A model generated the notes under the pieces. It was not told the DNA's origin, did no database searches, and saw only the letters and a list, made by a program, of their open reading frames with translations. A stretch of 64,000 nt of DNA from Blastomyces gilchristii SLH14081 (lineage: Eukaryota; Ascomycota; Eurotiomycetes; Onygenales; Ajellomycetaceae), in the NCBI RefSeq assembly GCF_000003855.2, contig NW_003101681.1, positions 5,642,405-5,706,404 on the forward strand, read 5' to 3'. A program made the position numbers and the translations under genes. Below are positions 22,701 to 33,510 of the stretch, piece by piece (position 1 is the first letter of the stretch; every line of letters begins with the position of its first letter).

Positions 22701-23188
22701 GTCAAAGATATGAACACTTTGCAATCTTCTGTTTTAGAGACTTAAAATGTATATTCTGTGCCAGAGATCACAAAACTAGTGAGTATACATGTAAAACATG
22801 CTTCAAAAGAGATGAAATATATTAACATACTATACTTAAATACTCTAATTGTAAAGAAAAACATGCATCTAGCTCAAAAGAATGTATGTTTACTTCAAGA
22901 ACTCAAAAGAACTGAAGAAAAGATGAAGCTTAAAACAAATCTAGAACTGAAGAGAATAGTCAAGTCAGTAAACTCACAACTACAAGCTTAAAAAGAAGAA
23001 ACTCTTCACTATCTAAATCTTCAAACTTCAATTCTTCAGCTAAATGTAAACAGAATTTGAATTCTCAAACTTCTATTAAGGTTAGAGAATTGAGAAATGA
23101 CTCTGATGATAAACTAGATATAATACAAGCAGTTGAGATTTCTACTTTTCAGAATAGTTCTAATCTACTGTCTGATAATGGTGATTAG
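19778..23188 (+). pseudogene. LINE-2 ORF1, split by LINE-3 and decayed
   Basis: The ATG at 19778 matches the one at 50721 in LINE-7. The N-terminal part runs to 20392, then resumes at 22187-22201 after the nested insertion and continues to TAG 23186-23188. The zinc knuckles at about 22690-22890 are better kept than in LINE-1 (CSNCQRYEHFAIFC, CIFCARDHKTSEYTC). Stops elsewhere make it non-functional. Confidence 0.85.
20393..22186 (+). mobile_element. LINE-3: 5'-truncated LINE nested in LINE-2 ORF1
   Basis: It starts in the RT thumb region (TTCACTGAACTG...), covers RNase H and the Cys/His tail, and ends with the 3' UTR and AAT repeats. The flanks AATAAAATTATTCAG at 20378-20392 and 22187-22201 form a 15-bp target duplication, partly merging with the tail. 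Frames remain long: 20431-20652, 20845-21096 (RNase H with ILIYSDGSKNEN) and 21613-21810. It is the same family and orientation as its host. Confidence 0.93.
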
Positions 23189-23211
23189 ATTCTACTCTAC
23201 TCTCTTTTAGT

Positions 23212-25882
23212 ATGAATATACAATAAAAACAACAAAAAAAGTTTAAAAACTCTTCAAAAATCATATTTATTCAAAATAATGTGAATAGAAACTCAAATTG
23301 TATTTATTCTTGTTTTCAAATTGCATTTGAATAAAAAGTTGATTTTATACTGCTTCAGAAGCTTAATTTTGATGCTAAGCAAAAATATATCATTTCTCAT
23401 TCAAGCTACTACTGCTTTCTATCTTCAAAGTCTGAAATAAAGTCAAGAGTTGTGATCTATGAAAGAAAGAGATCAAGATATCAATTTAATCTAAGATTTA
23501 ATATCATGTCTGACTCTGATATTCTAGTGAGTGATATTATAGATAAAGAGAATGAGTTTGATACTATACAGCTCATAAATATCTATAATGAAAAGTTATT
23601 AAAGAAAAATAATAATATCTGAATAATTAATAGAGAATTTCTGAATATCACTTCATTAAGAAACTCTATAATTGCAGGAGATTTCAATACACATTATCTC
23701 TGATAAAATTCAGAATGTAAGAGAGTAGTAAGAGCTGATAATCTGATTGAATGAATCTTTGAGTATTCAATAGATTTAGTTAATAAGTCTGATCAACAAA
23801 CATTCTTTAGAAAAGATATAAAACAGAAATCTATTATAGATCTAATTTTCATGTCATAAAATCTAATAAAAAAAAGACTTATAAACTGATTTATTGATTC
23901 ATATGAGATATAAGAATCAGATTATGAGATTATTCAATTTGATATTAAACTGAGTGAAAAGTAAATAAGTGAAAATTCTCTTCTCTCTAATCAGTTTAAC
24001 TTTGAAAAAGCTGATTGAAAAGCAGTTGAAGAAAGTATAAAACTGTTAAAATCTGAAAGACAGAGTTAGCTATATTAAAATTCTGATCAAGATATCTCAA
24101 ATAAAATGCTTAAGAATAGAGTGAAGCTTATTACATCTATTATTCTAACAAGTGTTAGAGATATATTCCAAGAGAAATTCTTCTGAGAATTCTAACTCTT
24201 GATAAAATGAGAATATCTTATTTAAAAGAAAAGCATTAGCTACTGTCAGAAGAGATTAAAAGAATGATGTAATATCTGATAAAGAGTTTAAAGCTGTCAG
24301 AAATGAATATTTTTCAGATATTAAAAGAGCTAAAACAGACTGCTGAAATAAATTTCTTAAAGAAGTATAAGAAAAAGAAAGTTTTTAAAGCTTTTAACTA
24401 TACTAAAACAAGAAGTGTAGCAAAACCTTCAGTCTTAGAATATGAGTTTCAGAATGAATCATATACAGCAAACTCTTTTGAGAAAAAATGTTAAGCTTTT
24501 ATAAGAATTCTCATTCAAAACTCATCAGATTCAGATTCAAAGAAAGAGAATATATTACTTCTTAACTACATTGATGAAAATGGCTGGGAATGACCTGATC
24601 TTACACAAGATGAATTAGAGTCAGTTATCTTCTCAACTTCTGTTAAAACTGCTGCAGAGACTGATTCAATTAATCACTTGATTATTCAAAATATATATTT
24701 CTACTTAAAGAATGAGTATTTTGAGCTCTTTTTCAATCTCTTGAAAAATGAATATTATTCTGAATACTGAAGAGAAGTCACTGAAGTGATTCTTGCAAAC
24801 CCTAATAGAAAAACTTCAATTTCTAAGTCATATGAAGTAATATCTCTATTAAACTGTCTAGAAAAGGTTTTAAAAAAGATAATAGCTACTTAACTATCTT
24901 TTATAAGCTCTATTAATAACTCTCCTTTATTCAGTGAATAAATAAGAAATAGAAAATAATGTTCTGTAATTGACACTGTTCTCTCAGTTATTTATAATAT
25001 TTAAATAGCAAAGTATGAAGATCTGATCTCAACTGCAGTTTTTATTAATATAAAAGAAGCATTTAATCATGTTTCAAAGTCAAAGTTAATTCAGACTTTG
25101 AAGATGTTAAAACTGCCACTTTCTCTAATAAAATAAGTTAACTGTTTTATATCTAAAGAAATCATACAACTTTTCTTTGATAAAATGAAATAAGATAAGA
25201 CTGAGATAAAAATAGAAGTACTGTAAGAATCTTTAATCTTACTCATTTTATTTGTAATATACACTGTATATCTATTCAAAGATAGAAATATGAAAATAGT
25301 GTAATATCTGAGTTATATAGATGATATTGATCTGATCTACAGCTCAAAAACTATCAAAGAGAATTTAAAAGTGATTGAAAAAGCTGCAAAGAAAATCTTT
25401 ATCAGAGCAGATATCAATCAAATTCAATTTGATATGAATAAAACTGAGTTAATTCATTTCTTTTCTAGATTCAATAAGAAAGAACTATCTCTAACTCTTT
25501 TAAATAGAGAGATTAAACCTAGTTTAAATATCAAATGATTAGAAGTATGGTTGAACTTCAACTTGAATTTTAAATATCATATTCAACAAAGAACTGTCAA
25601 GACAGAAAGACTATTGAATAACATTATCAGACTATTAAATACAGAGAGAGATCTATTTTTCCAGGCTATGAAACAGTTACATATAGCCTGTATTATCTCA
25701 GTAGCTGATTATGAAGTTCAAGTTTGATGAAATAATTAAGAAAATTTCACTGAACTCTTTCAAAGTCTGTAAAACAGAGCTTTGAGAAGAATTCTGAGAG
25801 CATTCAAATCATCTTCTATTAAAGCAATGAAAATTGAAGCTTCAATTTCTTCTTCTGCTATTAGATTTGAAAAGGCCTGTAT
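23212..25882 (+). pseudogene. LINE-2 ORF2, endonuclease and RT, truncated and decayed
   Basis: The start ATG at 23212 lies after the ORF1 TAG. Endonuclease GDFNTHYL (about 23678) is damaged from GDFNAHH. In the RT the FIDIKxAFDHV block reads with Asn for Asp (about 25042-25075), while YIDDIDL is kept near 25313-25335. It is broken at 25882 by the inverted gypsy-B LTR after the text corresponding to RFEKACM. Confidence 0.88.
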
Positions 25883-26196
25883 TGTAAGAGGTCTACGCCG
25901 AATAGATCGGTATAATATTGATAGGTCTTATATCACAAAGAGAAAAATGTTAGAGAGGGAAAGAAAGAGAAAGTGTGAGAATCAGCAATCAAAGTAAATA
26001 TTTATATGTGTATGTGGTGATGTACGCAGTGGTGCTTCAGAGTGGAAGAATATACACGCGTTCATAGCGGCCGAGGATCAGTGATCAGAACATACATGTT
26101 TATAACAGCTGAGAATTGATGATCAGGAATGAGGTGGTAGAAATCTATGAAGTGTATGAAATAGTCTATATAATTGATCAGGCGCAGCTCACTACA
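25883..26196 (-). repeat. LTR-B, inverted (314 bp)
   Basis: On the plus strand it reads TGTAAGAGGTCTACGCC to GGCGCAGCTCACTACA, the reverse complement of LTR-B. It keeps several CpG sites (ACGCCG, TCGG, GCGTTC). Confidence 0.9.
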
Positions 26197-28534
26197 TTAG
26201 CCCTCTCTTTCCAGAAGCAGTTTCCATCAGTCAAGAATCACTGTTTCAGATAACACAGAACTCAGAGTCCAGATCAGTTGATTATAGCTGACTCATTTCA
26301 CAAGATATTATCAACTGCAACTGTGTGATCTCTTATCAAGAATATCTTCAATCTCTCACTCAAGCTCATTATCTTCTTCTATGATCCCTGGCAGTTGTCA
26401 GTCAGAAGTTAGTTGAGAAGGGAACAGATCAGTGGCAGCACAGTGAAGCAAGCTTGTATGAAAGAAATTATGAATCTCTGATAATGTGTCAAGATAATAG
26501 TTATGACTATCTAGAACTTCTATCACTTTATACTTGACATGATGATCATCTAGTGTATGAGATGAACATATGATTCATATATTCTTAAGATTCAATCATA
26601 CTAGATCTTCTATCTTATATTGTTCAGCAGGATCTCAGTGAACATTGATTTAATTCTCTTGATCTTGTTTCACAGTTATCATGGAGGTCTCTGCTCAATC
26701 ACAGATATCTCAGAGTTTTGTTACTATATTATCAGTGATCTGAATCAGACTGCAGAGGTCTGATATGAACTGTGTAATCTCTAGAAGATTCAACACCTTC
26801 ATGTGATAATCATGTGTAAGGAAGAACAGGCTTACATCTGTTGAAACAGCATCTTATTCATTGATAGTGATCTCGGCATGTAGAAGCAGGTCATGGCAAT
26901 CATCTTGTAAGTGATTGCAGAACTTACAGAGATAGTTCTTTACAGTCTGAATTATTCATTCTGATGCATCATCAGTCTCAGAGTGATAGACAGTTGACAG
27001 ACAGTGTGTAATCTTGAGAACTTGACAGATTCTTGTTCAGAGAGTGCTCATAAATTAACAGCTCTGATCTGATACTATAGATCTCAGCAATTCATGCATT
27101 CAATAGAATGAGCTTCTTAGAAAAGCTTTGATAACTTATTCAGCATTCATCTTGTTGCAGGGTTTCAATATAATATTCTTACTCAATCAGTTCATGATGA
27201 TCAGGACATTTCTACAGCTCTTACTCTCAGAGAGATCAATAGCAAAGTCAATTACCACATCTCACCAGATTCTATCAGAAACATCAAGTGATTTCAGCAG
27301 GCCTTTTCTACAGTTCTTTCATGAGATGACAGAGGAACAACAGTTACAGTTTCAGACAAAACATCTGATACTGTTTAATATCTCAGGTCAGTAGAACTCT
27401 TGAGAGATCATTCAATACAGTTATTCACAACCTGAATAATCAGTCATACATGAAACATGCATCTCTTGCATTATTCAAGTGTGTAAGAGTTCAGAGTAGA
27501 GGATTCAACATCACTTAGAGAACTGTAGAGTATTATTATCATTGATTGAGTATTCTGAGATGTCAGTTCTTATACATAGTTCTGAGAGAAATCAGAGTGC
27601 TTCTTGATATACTGCTTTAATGAGCACTTGAAAAAGTTCATCAGTTTGAGCTGTTACATGTCATAATTCATTTAGTGTAGATTCAGAAGAAGTCAAGATA
27701 TCAGTATCAGTGTCAGTGTTGATTTGAAGAGGAGATATTCTAATCAGAGAAGTGTGTATAGTGTCATAAGTTGTTTCATCTTGATCAACTAGTATCTTCA
27801 GATTCAAGAGCTGATGCTCTCAGTTCATTCAGTGAGTATCTGTTACATCAGATAATATATCTTACTCTTGTCATGAGAGAGCATCTGTCATCAAGTTCTG
27901 ACTGTCAGAATGATAGTGTATTGTAAAATGAAAGCAGCTTAAGAACTCAGATTATCACATCTGTCATTTAATGAGTTTACAGATAGTTTTGAAGTATTTG
28001 AGGTTCTTATAATCTATGACTATCTCAAATTTGAAGACACTTCAAAGTTCAGAGTCTCATTCTTCTAAACAGTGTATAATTGCAAGGAGTTTCCTATCAT
28101 AGATCTCATAATTGCATTCAGCAGAACTCAGTTTCTTAGACATGAAGATACATGATTGTAGAACATCTTTATCATTATATTATAATATCACTTTCTCTAT
28201 TACATAGTCAGAGAAATCAGCTTCAATAACTGTCTCATGATCAGGATTGAATATTATCAGTAGAGAGGTATTAATAAACATCTTCTTCATCTGTATAAAT
28301 GCAGCTTCAGCATCTGCTGATCATTGAAATACTGTGGCTTTCTAGTGAGTTCTATAAGTGGTCTTGTGATATCTGAGAAGTTTTATATAAATCACTGATA
28401 GAAGTTAGCAAATTTGATAAAGCTTTGTACATCTTTCACAGTGTATGAGACCTCTCATTCAAGAATAGCAAAGATCTTCTCAGAATTCATTCAAATTCTC
28501 TTGTCAGCTTCTATGATGAAATCTAAGTATTTAG
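26197..28534 (-). pseudogene. Gypsy-B pol, RT thumb to chromodomain, decayed
   Basis: Reading from 28534 downwards: the RT connection region (VKDVQSFIKFANFYQ), then RNase H-like text (IIFNPDHETVIEADFSD, LRSVFKFEIVIDYKNLKYF), then the integrase with many stops, and near 26230-26370 the chromodomain, recognisable by ILDKRSHS and YLVK*VSYNQLIW. The order RT-RNase H-integrase-chromodomain identifies a chromovirus. The plus-strand frame at 27128-27394 is a shadow of this region. Confidence 0.87.
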
Positions 28535-30671
28535 TTATTATTATTATTATTATTCTTCAATTATAGATGTATACAGTCAGAGACTATGACATCTACCTGA
28601 GAACTTTTAGTTCTCAGGGTTTTTCCTATGTCTGTAAAGTTAACTATTATACATTCATCAATTTCAGATATGCAAAATCAGAAAATTCCAGCCCAGAATA
28701 CAAAAACTGTTTACAAATTGCAGTGTTTTAACATCTTTTGATACTTTGAAACCATTTGACAATATCATGACAAAGGAAAAGAGAAAAAGAACACAGTCTC
28801 AAAGATAGACACATTAAATAGATAGTATAGAAAGAAATTGAAAGGAAAAGATAAAGAAAAAGATAAAGTAAAGAGAGACTATAACAAAACAAATTATTAA
28901 AAGAGAGTGTATAGCTGTTTTAACAGACTATATCTGATTGATTTCCTCCTCTTCATATTCAGATAATTCTGAATTTAGCCATTTTCTTGTAGCTGCTTGA
29001 GTTTCTGATAGAAAGTCTATTAAGTATTTAATTCCTGTCTCAGTTGAGAATAAGAATCTCATATTTAATTGATTTAGATCATACTTCTCTTTCAATCTGG
29101 CTCTGAGACTATTGTATAATGCACAGTGCATTACAATATGCTCAGAATTCTCATTTGTATTGCAGAATGAGCATTCTATTGAGTCAAATCTATCATCAAA
29201 TCTTTGTATATAAGATTTGAAATAGCCATGTTCTAGTTTCAGCTGTATTATAGATGAGAATATTTTCTTTTTACATTTAATTGAACAAGATTTCCACTTG
29301 GGTTTTGTTTCAAATTTGAATAATGTATACTCTTCTTTTGTTTCTGCCAGCTTTCATTCCACTTGTCTAAACAAGATTCTTTTATTTTTCTCTTTATAAA
29401 AGATCAGGACATAATTTTTTGAATAGATCTGCTTAATTCTGCACCCTTTTTTGCAGCTGAATCAGCCAATTCATTGCCATAAATATTCATATGAGCAGGA
29501 ACCCAGTGCAGATGAATTATCAGCTTTGATGTTCTTCTCTTTTGAATTTTCAAAACAGAGTTTAAGATCAGTTCAAGATTCATTTGATCATTATAAATCT
29601 GACTATTTCTAAGTCTTTTTAAAGCAGCTTGACTATCAGAGAATATTCATGCCTCTTTCAAATAATTTCCTCTTTTATGAGATTTTATTTCAATGAGTTT
29701 GAGAGCTTTCACTATTGCAAATAGTTCAGCATCAAAGACTTCACATTTGCAGCCTAGATTTCAGAAATCTGAGATAAAATTAATATTATCTTCAGTATAA
29801 GCAATGTCTGTATCTAATCTATTCAAATTCTTATTTTTGAAGTCATCTGAATAAATCAGAATAGAGTCTTTTATATTGATTATAGAAATTCTCTTCAAAT
29901 GCTGTTCATATTCTTTCTTCTTTAATAGTTCACTTATTTATAAGTCTATAAGATATTCAAGCTTTTCTCTTCAGAGAGATATCTTCTCATGATCAACTTT
30001 TTCAATATTTAAAGAAGAAAATTGATTTTTAATCAGTGAGTATAATCTGTACAGTTGAGAAGATATTTTCTTTAAAGAATTATTTTCATTTCAATCAAGA
30101 AATCTGTTTCAATCCACTTTATTTTCAAAGTGAATTAATAAAAATGATGAAGAGACTCTTTCTCTGATTATATAATTTAAGCTCATCTTTATAACTCTCA
30201 GAGCATAGTTTATACAGGCCTTTTCAAATCTAATAACAGAAGAGACAATTAAAGCTTCAATTTTTATTACTTTAATAGAAGATAATTTAAATACTCTCAG
30301 AATTCTTCTCAAAACTCTGTTTTACAGACTTTGAAAGAGTTCAGTAAAATTCTCTTGATTATTTCATTAAACTTAAACTTTATAATCAGCTACTGAGCTA
30401 ATACAGGCTATATATAACTATCTCATAGCCTGGAAGAATAGACCTCTCTCTGTATTTAATAGTCTGATTATGTTACTCAGTAGTCTTTTTGCCTTGACAG
30501 TTCTTTGTTGAATGTGATATTTAAAATTCAACTTGAAGTTTAATCATGCTTCTAATCATTTGACATTTACACTGGGTTTAATCTCACTATTTAAAAGAGT
30601 TAGAGATAGTTCTTTCTCATTGAATCTAGAAAAGAAATAAATTACCTCAGTTTTATTCATATTAAATTGAA
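28535..30671 (-). mobile_element. LINE-4: 3' 2.1 kb of the LINE, minus strand, fused to a non-LINE body
   Basis: The (TTA)n at 28535-28555 is the 3' tail in reverse. The 3' UTR stem-loop lies at about 28604-28626, then the Cys/His tail (frame 29131-28928), RNase H and the RT thumb (30312-30109). LINE homology stops at about 30671 and is followed without a gap by the 30672-31147 body. It inserted into gypsy-B pol. The expected target copy ATCTAAGTATTTAG is not found on the right side. Confidence 0.88.
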
Positions 30672-31147
30672 CTACAGGCACTAGCCACCTGCAGGATGCA
30701 TCTTAAGCTAATTATATTTAACCCTCTATAATTAACTGATCACCGCGTCCGTCCTCTCGGGCCAGCCACTAATTTCCAGGGGCGTTAGTTAGTGACTGCC
30801 ATCACTCACTTGGTGGCATACACACCAAGCTTCCGGTTGCTGATCTCGGCCTCATTAGATGTTCATAGGCCTATCAATCAGCTCTTGTGACCTCACCTCA
30901 TATTAGGAACTAATCATAGACTTGATGACTGCAGTTCTCCCTGCCAGTATTAGGGCTTGACAGTGAGCTTACAGACTCTAGCCTATCAGAGTGCTCTGTC
31001 TAGAGCCTAGATATATGTCTAGACCTGCTAGTCAGGTGATTTTCAAAATCATTCTCTGTATTTGAAGAGAAGCTAGACACTGATGATAGCTCTAGTTAGA
31101 GACTTGCTTATGTAGTATATAATCACTACATTAGACTTGACTCTATA
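30672..31147 (-). other. Non-LINE body joined to LINE-4; homologous to the body of the 52309-53376 chimera
   Basis: GC-richer than its surroundings and little damaged. The first 75 bases (CTACAGGC...CTGCAGG...CTTAAG...CTCTCGGGCC) align with 52629-52730 of the tRNA-headed chimera, and blocks such as CATCACTCA and CTTCCGGTTGCTGATCTCGGC also correspond. The tRNA head is missing, so it is truncated at its 5' end (31147). No ORF is seen. Confidence 0.68.
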
Positions 31148-32162
31148 ATTTTAAACTCTGTTTTGAAACTTCAAAAGCGAAGAACATTAAAACTGATAAT
31201 TTATCTGCACTAAGTTCCTGCTCATATAAACATTTATGACAATGAATTGACTGATTCAGCTGTAAAAAGAAGTTCAGAATTAAGCAGATCTATTTAAAAA
31301 ATAGTGTTCTAGTCTTTTATAAAGAGAAAGATAAAAGAATCTTGTTTAGATAAGTGAAATAAAAGCTGGCAGAAACAAAAGAAGAGTATACATTATTCAA
31401 GATTTAAAACAAAACTCAAGTGAAAATCTTGTTCAATTAAGTGTAAAAAGAAAATATTCTCATCTATAATTCAGCTGAAACTAGAACATGATTATTTCAA
31501 ATCTTATATACAAAGATTTAATGAGAGATTTAATTCAATAGAATTCTCATTCTGCAATACAAATGAAAATTCTGAGTATATTATAATACACTGTGCATTA
31601 TACAATAGTCACAGAGTCAGATTAAAAGAGAAGTATAATCTAAATTAATTAAATATAAGGTTCTTATTTTCAACTGAGACAGAAATCAAATACTTAATAG
31701 ACTTTCTATCAGAAACTCAAGCAGCTATAACAAAATGGCTAAATTCAGAAATATCTAAATATGAAGAGAGGGAAATTGATCAGATATAGTCTATTAAAAC
31801 AGCTATACACTATCTTTTAATAATGTTCTTTTATTATAGTCTCTCTTTACTTTACTTTTTCTTTTCTGTTCTTTTCTGTCTACTTACTTAATGTGTCTAT
31901 CTTTAAGACTTTATTCTCTTTTCCTTTGTCATGATATTTCTAAATGATTTCAAAGTATCAGAAGGTGTTAAAATACTGTAATTTGTAAAGAGTTTTTATA
32001 TTCTGAGCTGAAATTTTCTGATTTTGTATATCTGAAATTGATAAATGTATAATAGTTAACTCTATAGATATTAGAAAAACCCTGAGAACTTTTAGTTCTC
32101 AGATAGATGTCATAGTCTATGACTGTATACATCTATAATTGAAGAATAATAATAATAATAAT
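31148..32162 (+). mobile_element. LINE-9: 3' 1.0 kb LINE fragment
   Basis: It begins within RNase H (TTTTAAACTCTGTTTTG), runs through the Cys/His tail and 3' UTR, and ends in AAT repeats at 32145-32162. The stem-loop is intact at about 32080-32101. Many stops are present. It may be an independent 5'-truncated insertion, since it does not resume LINE-2 at the right point. Confidence 0.87.
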
Positions 32163-32720
32163 TAGTAGAATCTCTCATAGTTATTCTCTAAATAATTTAA
32201 TCAATTCTTAACTTCAGTGTAGTAAAGATCTGTTATTATGTAGATAACAGCTTCTTTATCTTTTATATCACACAGCTGAGCTTGTAAGTCAATTTTAAAG
32301 ATACATTTATAAAAGCTTTTATAGATTATAATTTAATATATAATCTTAAGTAATTATAACTTAAGAAAGTTTCTTTTCAGTTCATAAGTATCTCTGAAGA
32401 TTATGTCTAGAGATTCAGTTTAAGAGTGTTTACAGATAGTAAGTATTTCTTATAGAAAAATAACTTAATTCTGTGAAAGATACTTAAAAATGTTCTTCAC
32501 TGAAATTAATTTATAAGTTCAGAGAGTTTCTCTGTCACAGATATAGAGAATAGTATCTTATAAGTAATTAATAAGTTCTTTAAGACTTCTTTTATAAGAG
32601 TTATTCATGATTCAGATAGCTCCTTCTGAGTGTTTATAGTAGAGTTTGTAGAAATTAAGATATATGAGTTTCTAGTTCTTTCAGTTATAATAAGTGATTG
32701 CTGACTGACAGAGCTTGAAA
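32163..32720 (-). other. Internal region downstream of an inverted LTR-C, unrecognised
   Basis: AT-rich DNA on the inner side of the minus-strand LTR-C, cut by LINE-9 at 32162. It should be the leader and start of gag of element C, but no motif is readable and no long frame exists. Confidence 0.45.
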
Positions 32721-32978
32721 TGTAAGAATAAGTACTCACAGATAATTATTCAGGTAATTACAGCTTGACATGATATATACTGATAGCTACTAGAAGTATT
32801 CACAGTAGAAAGATAAAATGTAGAGATTAAATGTATAATAGTATTCAAGCTGAGTTATAAATAGTAGTTGCAAACTTCAGTCTATATAGTTATGTATAGT
32901 TCAGAGCTGCTAACTCTATTAGTTATATAACAGATAGAAATAGAAGTAAAGAATATGTGAGAAGTGAGATTTCTTACA
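32721..32978 (-). repeat. LTR-C, inverted (258 bp)
   Basis: It reads TGTAAGAA to TTCTTACA, a perfect 8-bp inverted repeat at the ends. It is the reverse complement of 45591-45848, with identical length and many transition differences. Its outer side abuts a MITE end, indicating insertion of element C into a MITE. Confidence 0.87.
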
Positions 32979-33045
32979 TTAAATTAATAATAAAATTATT
33001 AAATATTTTGATTCTGATTTCAGACTCAGTTATATAATCAGTCTA
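32979..33045 (-). repeat. hAT-like MITE terminal fragment
   Basis: About 67 bp matching the end of an inverted MITE (AAATATTTTG..., then CAGACTCAGT..., ending TCAGTCTA at 33045). The rest was displaced by the LTR-C insertion. The following 33046-33150 is AT-rich with nothing recognised. Confidence 0.75.
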
Positions 33046-33150
33046 GTTTAGTATAAGTCTCACTATAATTAACATGCCTAAGTTCAACCTTAGAATAAAC
33101 CTAATAAAAAATCTCAAATAAATATTCTAGATATTAAACAGCGTTAAGAG

Positions 33151-33510
33151 TAGACTGACTGTGTGATTATATCTAAGTTCAGAATCAGAATATTTAATAA
33201 TTTTATTATTAATTTAATTAATTTTATTACATAAGTTTAATATTAAATAGTAGTCTTATACTATCCCAGTGAGACTTACTATCTACTCTTATTACATTTT
33301 TTAAATAAGATTATAATTTTTACTTCTTAATTTAAATGTTACTAAAAAGTGTTACTTTTTAAAAAAATTAAAAATACTCTAAAAAAAACCGTAAAATATC
33401 TAAAAATAGTAACTTTATATTAAGAATGAGACTAAATGAGATCAAATAAGATCACTGTCTCATTTTTTCTAAGTCATGATTCTATTTTGAGATCTGATAA
33501 ATAGTCACTT
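33151..33510 (+). repeat. hAT-like MITE, left 360 bp, cut by gypsy-A
   Basis: It begins TAGACTGACTGTGTG and follows the MITE to ATAGTCACTT, where LTR-A starts. The missing right part should lie beyond the gypsy-A element. A stretch in the middle (the TTTATTGCTTTAAATGAC block) is deleted. Confidence 0.87.

Larger units (their letters stand above)
18098..25882 (+). mobile_element. LINE-2: full 5' end, carries nested LINE-3, 3' end replaced by gypsy-B
   Basis: The start at CACGAACTCGCTCG coincides with the start of LINE-7 at 49032 in a different flank, so both are genuine full 5' ends. The 5' UTR, ORF1 (split by LINE-3) and ORF2 run to the RT thumb region at 25882, where an inverted gypsy-B LTR begins. 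Its own 3' tail is not adjacent and may be lost. Confidence 0.92.
25883..28534 (-). mobile_element. Gypsy-B copy, 3' part (minus strand): RT end, RNase H, integrase, chromodomain, LTR
   Basis: Its 3' LTR lies at 25883-26196 and pol sequence extends to 28534, where LINE-4's (TTA)n begins. The left junction is in LINE-2 (5-bp flank TGTAT). This copy has the longest readable gypsy-B pol in the window. Confidence 0.88.

Noticed and set aside
27128..27394. 88-codon plus-strand ORF
   Set aside because: Antisense shadow of the gypsy-B integrase on the minus strand.
31148..32162. LINE-9 as the displaced 3' end of LINE-2
   Set aside because: LINE-2 stops in the RT thumb region and LINE-9 begins about 0.8 kb further along the element, so they do not join; a deletion cannot be excluded but is not shown.
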